Below are positions 57,906-64,000 of a stretch of DNA of 64,000 bases, piece by piece. The DNA comes from Procambarus clarkii (taxonomy: Eukaryota; Arthropoda; Malacostraca; Decapoda; Cambaridae), in the NCBI RefSeq assembly GCF_040958095.1, contig NC_091175.1:22088659-22152658 (forward strand). Direction: 5' to 3'. Below the pieces are notes generated by a model that saw nothing but the letters and a program-made list of their open reading frames with translations, had not been told where the DNA came from and did no database searches. Each line of letters starts with the position of its first letter. The stretch's first letter is position 1. The translations under genes and the position numbers were made by a program.

Positions 57906-58562
57906 AAAGTGAAAACGATATGGAAGTAGTTGATGAAATTAACAGATTTCTGGAGCACTTTACAAAATAACTAATATTGAGACCAAGGTGCAAGATGAAA
58001 GGCTGGAAGAAACAATGGATGATATTACAGTCACTGTAGAAGAGGTATAAAAGCACCTGGAGGAACTAGATGGGACAAAATGACCATTGCTGCAGAAGTA
58101 CTTTTTCACCCGTTTATAAAATGTTCAATAAAATACTTGAGACAGGAAATCTCCCAGAGTTCTGGAAAAAATGCAAATGTAGGACCAATATTCTAAGCAA
58201 GGACAGACAGAAGGCACTAGATTATAGACCAGTGTCTCTGTCAAGTATTCCATGTAAATTGCTGGACAAACTAATGTAACAAGTAGTGTCTCACAAGGCA
58301 TGGTTATGGGACCGTTGCTGTTTCTATGTGTATGATCTATCTGAAGGAGAGAGATTGTTCATGTCAATGTTTACAATGACGCAAAGCTGATGAGAAATGT
58401 AAAAGCAGAGGAGGACTGCAGGAAGTTACAAGAGGACCTTGACAAACTCCAAGACGGGATATATAAGTAGTTGCTATAATTAAATCCCAACAAGATGAAG
58501 ATTGGAAAGGGAGAAAGGAGACCAGGAGGTATATTCACCACAAGGGAAAGGGAACTAAAGGA

Positions 58563-58741
58563 TGCAGGCGATGAGTCACAATAACGTGGCTGAAGTATGT
58601 TGACCAGACCACACACTAGAAGGTAAAGGGACGACGACGTTTCGGTCTGTCCTGGACCATTCTCAAGACAATCGACTTGAGAATGGTCCAGGACAGACCG
58701 AAACGTCGTCGTCGCATCACCTTCTAGTGTGTGGTCTGGTC
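58563..58741. mobile_element. Palindromic composite of a ~107-bp retroelement, 15-bp TSD
   Basis: A full inverted copy (58563-58674) joined head-to-head to a partial direct copy. The arms at 58602-58667 and 58676-58741 pair over 66 bp with a few mismatches, loop ACAATCGA. Flanks AAGGGAACTAAAGGA at 58548-58562 and 58742-58756 are identical. Confidence 0.88.
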
Positions 58742-58868
58742 AAGGGAACTAAAGGAATCGGAAATAGATATGGGAGTAGATTTGATTACAATACTAACAC
58801 CGAAGGTACGCATAAACAGGGCTAAGATTGGCAGCATATTGGAACACTGACAAACATTAGACTATCAT

Positions 58869-58975
58869 CGACTTGAGAATGGTTCAGGACGGACCGAAAC
58901 GTCGTCGTCCCTTCACTTTCTAGTGTGTGGTTTAGTCCACATATTTGAGCCACGTTATTGTGACTTCTCGTCTGC
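58869..58975 (+). mobile_element. ~107-bp retroelement, single copy, 13-bp TSD
   Basis: From CGACTTGAGAATGGTTCAGG to TGACTTCTCGTCTGC. Flanks ATTAGACTATCAT (58856-58868) and ATTAGATTATCAT (58976-58988) differ by one base. Same sequence as the direct and inverted parts of 58563-58741. Confidence 0.87.
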
Positions 58976-59300
58976 ATTAGATTATCATTTAGAAACCTAA
59001 ATATGGATTCCTTCAAGGCAATCTACACAACATTTGTTAGACCAATACTGGAATGTGCAGCATCACCATGGAATCCGCACATTGTGAAGCATTCAACCAA
59101 AATGTAAGAAGTAGGGAAGGTTGCAACATGATTGATGCCGGAGCAAAGAGAGATAAGCTATGTGAATAGATTGATGGAAGTAGATGACTCAACCATAGAG
59201 GATAGAAGAGGAGATATGATCATAACATTTAAAATACTGATGGGGAATATACAAGGACAGCCTCTTTAAATTGAAAGTAGGACAAGGGGAACATAAATAT

Positions 59301-59920
59301 AACCTGCAAACGCAGTAGAGTGGAAGAAATGTAAGGGAATATTCGTAATATACCCTTACATAACAACCCTATATATATACCCTAATATAACAACAATATA
59401 GGTAAATTATAACGTAATAGGTAGAAGACGACAAATAGGGTGGGCATGCACACGTTTAGGCAAGTACACCCACACCAGCGACACGCCCCTACGCCAACAC
59501 ACCCAACGCCGTGCTCGCTCACGATAATTTAGAATTTGCGACTTCTTCCCTGCATTATGCTATCAAACTTTCATTAATATGGAGTAAAAATGTCCATTAC
59601 GTGGAAAATGCGAGTCGTGTGGTGCGTGATCTCTCAGCTAATGTTTATATTAGCGTCACAAACTGAATGTATTTGACCCCTATTGCATTAAAAACATGTT
59701 TTAATGTATATATATCAAGTTAAAACTTTGAAATGTGATTTATAGACACACGTACAAAAGCGTATTGAGAAAGTGGGAGGGGTAAGTCAAGGAGGTTACT
59801 ATATTGAGATTTATGATAATTTGTTTGCATTTTTTATATATATTATTTTTATATATATATTTTATATGTACAAGAGTTTTTACATTCTTGTAACATTTTT
59901 ATAGATAGGCAGGCCGAGGG
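59301..59920. other. Intergenic, AT-rich
   Basis: No gene. At 59838-59905 the minus strand has TACAAGAATGTAAAAACTC, resembling the 3' end of family-1 SINEs. Confidence 0.45.
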
Positions 59921-59924
59921 GTGC

Positions 59925-60757
59925 CGTGTTTATATAGGAGGATGTTGTGTTTATATTGGAGGGTGTTGGTTTATATAGGAGGATGTTGTGTTTATATTGG
60001 AGGGTGTTGGTTTATATTGGAGGGTGTTGTGTTTATATTGGAGGTTGTTGGTTTATATTGGAGGGTGTTGGTTTATATTGGAGGGTGTTGGTTTATATTG
60101 GAGGGTGTTGGTTTATATAGGAGGGTGTTGGTTTATATAGGAGGGTGTTGTGTTTATATTGGAGGGTGTTGGTTTATATTGGAGGGTGTTGGTTTATATT
60201 GGAGGGTGTTGGTTTATATAGGAGGATGTTGTGTTTATATTGGAGGGTGTTGGTTTATATTGGAGGGTGTTGGTTTATATTGGAGGGTGTTGGTTTATAT
60301 TGGAGGGTGTTGGTTTATATAGGAGGGTGTTGGTTTATATAGGAGGATGTTGTGTTTATATTGGAGGGTGTTGGTTTATATAGGAGGATGTTGTGTTTAT
60401 ATTGGAGGGTGTTGGTTTATATAGGAGGGTGTTGGTTTATATAGGAGGATGTTGTGTTTATATTGGAGGGTGTTGGTTTATATTGGAGGGTGTTGGTTTA
60501 TATTGGAGGGTGTTGGTTTATATTGGAGGGTGTTGGTTTATATAGGAGGGTGTTGGTTTATATAGGAGGATGTTGTGTTTATATTGGAGGGTGTTGGTTT
60601 ATATAGGAGGATGTTGTGTTTATATTGGAGGGTGTTGGTTTATATAGGAGGGTGTTGGTTTATATAGGAGGATGTTGTGTTTATATTGGAGGGTGTTGGT
60701 TTATATTGGAGGGTGTTGGTTTATATTGGAGGGTGTTGGTTTATATAGGAGGGTGTT
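59925..60757 (+). repeat. Minisatellite, 20/21 bp (TTGGTTTATATTGGAGGGTG)
   Basis: About 40 units. Variants are TATATAGGAGG and a 21-bp TGTTGTGTTTATATTGGAGGG form. The mixed period breaks coding frames. Confidence 0.96.
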
Positions 60758-61330
60758 GTGTTTACATCAGAGGGCATCGTGTTTACATGAGAGGGCGTCG
60801 TGTTTACATGAGAGGGCGTCGTGTTTACATGAGAGGGCGTCGTGTTTACATCAGAGGGCATCGTGTTTACATGAGAGGGCGTCGTGTTTACATGAGAGGG
60901 CGTCGTGTTTACATCAGAGGGCGTCGTGTTTACATCAGAGGGCGTCGTGTTTACATCAGAAGGCGTCGTGTTTACATCAGAGGGCATCGTGTTTACATGG
61001 GAGGGCGTCGTGTTTACATGAGAGGGCATCGTGTTTACATGAGAGGGCGTCGTGTTTACATGAGAGGGCGTCGTGTTTACATGAGAGGGCGTCGTGTTTA
61101 CATGAGAGGGCGTCGTGTTTACATGAGAGGGCGTCGTGTTTACATCAGAGGTCATCGTGTTTACATGGGAGGGCATCGTGTTTACATGAGAGGGCGTCGT
61201 GTTTACATGAGAGGGCGTCGTGTTTACATGGGAGGGCGTCGTGTTTACATGGGAGGGCGTCGTGTTTACATGAGAGGGCGTTGTGTTTACATGAGAGGGC
61301 GTCGTGTTTACATGGGAGGGCGTCGTGTGG
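60758..61330 (+). repeat. Minisatellite, 21 bp (CGTGTTTACATGAGAGGGCGT)
   Basis: About 27 units with ATGAGAGG, ATCAGAGG and ATGGGAGG variants. It is continuous with, and clearly derived from the same ancestor as, the preceding array (GTGTTTA-AT-GAGGG). The long heptapeptide frames are repeat products. Confidence 0.96.
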
Positions 61331-61730
61331 TTGTGTGAGGGAGTTGGAGGAGTCAGTCGGCACCTGCAGCTCACCTCATCTGTTACTAGCCACCACAATT
61401 ACTTCCTGCTGCGTCTAGTCCAACCCGGGACGCCTCCTCTTCCACCTCTCCCTCCCTTCCTCCCCCCACACACACATTTCCCACTCCATCATCGTCCCTC
61501 CCACCCTCCACAACTCTCCCACTGTACCTCTCCCTCCAACCACACGTTCTAGCAGATACTTCCACAGCTGCTGGCCCAAGAGCTTGGATCTACTCGAGGA
61601 CAACCATGCCCCAATATATAATTTAAAGATGAACTACACACCAGAAAACTCCCGTGGATAAAACGTAATATTGTGTAAACGGAAGTACATAAATAATATA
61701 CAGCAAAACATGTACACAAGCTCTGGAGTG
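61331..61730. other. Intergenic spacer between arrays
   Basis: CT-rich stretch at 61425-61560, otherwise nothing recognised. Confidence 0.45.
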
Positions 61731-61732
61731 GG

Positions 61733-64000
61733 CTGACACAGGTGGGGTGGGGGCTGACACAGGTGGGGTGGGGGTTGACAGCTAGGAGGGTGTGGGCTGA
61801 CACAGGTGGGGTGGGGGTTGACAGCTAGGAGGGTGTGGGCTGACACAGGTGGGATGGGGGCTGACACAGGTGGGGTGGGGGCTGACACAGGTGGGGTGGG
61901 GGTTGACAGCTAGGAGGGTGTGGGCTGACACAGGTGGGGTGGGGGCTGACACAGGTGGGGTGGGGGCTGACACAGGTGGGGTGGGGGTTGACAGCTAGGA
62001 GGGTGTGGGCTGACACAGGTGGGGTGGGGGCTGACACAGGTGGGGTGGGGGCTGACACAGGTGGGGTGGGGGTTGACAGCTAGGAGGGTGTGGGCTGACA
62101 CAGGTGGGATGGGGGCTGACACAGGTGGGGTGGGGGTTGACAGCTAGGAGGGTGTGGGCTGACACAGGTGGGGTGGGGGTTGACAGCTAGGAGGGTGTGG
62201 GCTGACACAGGTGGGGTGGGGGTTGACAGCTAGGAGGGTGTGGGCTGACACAGGTGGGATGGGGGCTGACACAGGTGGGGTGGGGGTTGACAGCTAGGAG
62301 GGTGTGGGCTGACACAGGTGGGGTGGGGGTTGACAGCTAGGAGGGTGTGGGCTGACACAGGTGGGGTGGGGGTTGACAGCTAGGAGGGTGTGGGCTGACA
62401 CAGGTGGGGTGGGGGCTGACAGCTAGGAGGGTGTGGGCTGACACAGGTGGGGTGGGGGCTGACAGCTAGGAGGGTGTGGGCTGACACAGGTGGGGTGGGG
62501 GCTGACAGGTAGGAGGGTGTGGGCTGACACAGGTGGGGTGGGGGTTGACAGCTAGGAGGGTGTGGGCTGACACAGGTGGGGTGGGGGCTGACAGCTAGGA
62601 GGGTGTGGGCTGACACAGGTGGGGTGGGGGTTGACAGCTAGGAGGGTGTGGGCTGACACAGGTGGGGTGGGGGCTGACAGCTAGGAGGGTGTGGGCTGAC
62701 ACAGGTGGGGTGGGGGTTGACAGCTAGGAGGGTGTGGGCTGACACAGGTGGGGTGGGGGCTGACAGCTAGGAGGGTGTGGGCTGACACAGGTGGGGTGGG
62801 GGTTGACAGCTAGGAGGGTGTGGGCTGACACAGGTGGGGTGGGGGCTGACAGCTAGGAGGGTGTGGGCTGACACAGGTGGGGTGGGGGTTGACAGCTAGG
62901 AGGGTGTGGGCTGACACAGGTGGGGTGGGGGCTGACAGCTAGGAGGGTGTGGGCTGACACAGGTGGGGTAAGGGTTGACAGCTAGGAGAGTGTGGGCTGA
63001 CACAGGTGGGGTGGGGGCTGACAGCAAGGAGGGTGTGGGCTGACACAGGTGGGGTGGGGGCTGACAGCTAGGAGGGTGTGGGCTGACACAGGTGGGGTGG
63101 GGGTTGACAGCTAGGAGGGTGTGGGCTGACACAGGTGGGGTGGGGGCTGACAGCTAGGAGGGTGTGGGCTGACACAGGTGGGGTGGGGGCTGACAGCTAG
63201 GAGGGTGTGGGCTGACACAGGTGGGGTGGGGGCTGACAGCTAGGAGGGTGTGGGCTGACACAGGTGGGGTAGGGGCTGACAGCTAGGAGGGTGTGGGCTG
63301 ACACAGGTGGGGTGGGGGTTGACAGCTAGGAGGGTGTGGGCTGACACAGGTGGGGTGGGGGCTGACAGCTAGGAGGGTGTGGGCTGACACAGGTGGGGTG
63401 GGGGTTGACAGCTAGGAGGGTGTGGGCTGACACAGGTGGGGTGGGGGCTGACAGCTAGGAGGGTGTGGGCTGACACAGGTGGGGTGGGGGTTGACAGCTA
63501 GGAGGGTGTGGGCTGACACAGGTGGGGTGGGGGTTGACCGCTAGGAGGGTGTGGGCTGACACAGGTGGGGTGGGGGCTGACAGCTAGGAGGGTGTGGGCT
63601 GACACAGGTGGGGTGGGGGTTGACAGCTAGGAGGGTGTGGGCTGACACAGGTGGGGTGGGGGCTGACAGCTAGGAGGGTGTGGGCTGACACAGGTGGGGT
63701 GGGGGCTGACAGCTAGGAGGGTGTGGGCTGACACAGGTGGGGTGGGGGTTGACAGCTAGGAGGGTGTGGGCTGACACAGGTGGGGTGGGAGTTGACAGCT
63801 AGGAGGGTGTGGGCTGACACAGGTGGGGTGGGGGCTGACAGCTAGGAGGGTGTGGGCTGACACAGGTGGGGTGGGGGTTGACAGCTAGGAGGGTGTGGGC
63901 TGACACAGGTGGGGTGGGGGCTGACAGCTAGGAGGGTGTGGGCTGACACAGGTGGGGTGGGGGCTGACAGCTAGGAGGGTGTGGGCTGACACAGGTGGGG
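61733..64000 (+). repeat. Satellite-like array, 43-bp unit of two related halves, runs off window
   Basis: Half A is TGACAGCTAGGAGGGTGTGG-GC (22 bp) and half B is TGACACAGGTGGGGTGGGGG-T/C (21 bp). Up to about 62,300 runs of extra B halves occur (B, BB, BBB between As). After that A and B alternate regularly to the window end. Strong G-strand bias. Confidence 0.97.

Larger units (their letters stand above)
57160..59300 (+). pseudogene. Decayed LINE (RT remnant), plus strand
   Basis: Fragments in several frames: NEYIRVRREAE near 57380, NLPEFWKKCKC and LDYRPVSLSSIPCKLLDKL at 58150-58276, NDAKLMRNVKAEEDCRKLQ near 58375-58435, FVRPILECAASPWNPH near 59030-59085, and RRGDMIITFKILMGN near 59205-59250. 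The order matches a CR1/Jockey-group RT. Many stops. It was later interrupted by the elements at 57537, 58563 and 58869. Confidence 0.78.

Noticed and set aside
60616-61418. 240-248 aa repeat proteins (VYMRGRR / SCLHERA heptads)
   Set aside because: They follow from the 21-bp period; equally long frames exist on the other strand, and there is no gene structure.
61549-63132. Pro/His/Ser-rich minus-strand frames (MSAPTPPVSAP type)
   Set aside because: Translations of the 43-bp array; frames break whenever the number of half-units changes.

Overview
This is a eukaryotic, repeat-saturated window, most likely from a decapod crustacean. The evidence is one intron-rich host gene with canonical GT..AG introns, CR1-type LINEs with octamer 3' tails, tRNA-headed SINEs in many diverged copies, Tigger/pogo and TTAA-flanked DNA transposons, and long minisatellites. 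The species assignment is an inference; no search was run.

Layout. 1-4489: a non-autonomous LTR retrotransposon (LARD-like). Its 5' LTR is cut by the window edge; the internal part has a PBS and a polypurine tract but no gag-pol; the 3' LTR is complete. 5062-5317: a SINE. 5805-20523: a nest of CR1 elements. One old copy (E, minus strand) has been broken by four younger insertions of the same family: A, full length with both ORFs intact; B; D; and F. Short target duplications can be read at each site. A further fragment (G) joins E through a fold-back. 20524-25100: simple-sequence DNA, SINE relics and a decayed minisatellite.

25116-46199: the only convincing host gene, a seven-exon DNAJC17 orthologue (J domain plus RRM, 306 aa, plus strand). 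Its introns hold SINEs in both orientations, two TTAA-flanked non-autonomous elements, a broken Tigger-like transposon (36455-38701, transposase antisense to the host gene), a LINE 3' fragment and a 24-G run.

46200-64000: no host gene seen. This part holds a possible tyrosine-recombinase (DIRS-like) relic, a decayed LINE invaded by a MITE and by two copies of a ~107-bp palindrome-forming retroelement, a fold-back MITE, and at least nine tandem arrays (unit lengths 20 to 43 bp plus a CA microsatellite). The last array runs off the window end.

The best leads are the self-nested CR1 cluster with its intact master-like copy, the short TSD-flanked palindromic element at 58.6-59.0 kb, and a ~30-bp minisatellite family recurring at three or four loci with a shared flank. 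No new multi-gene system was found. Nearly all of the other open frames are translations of repeats.
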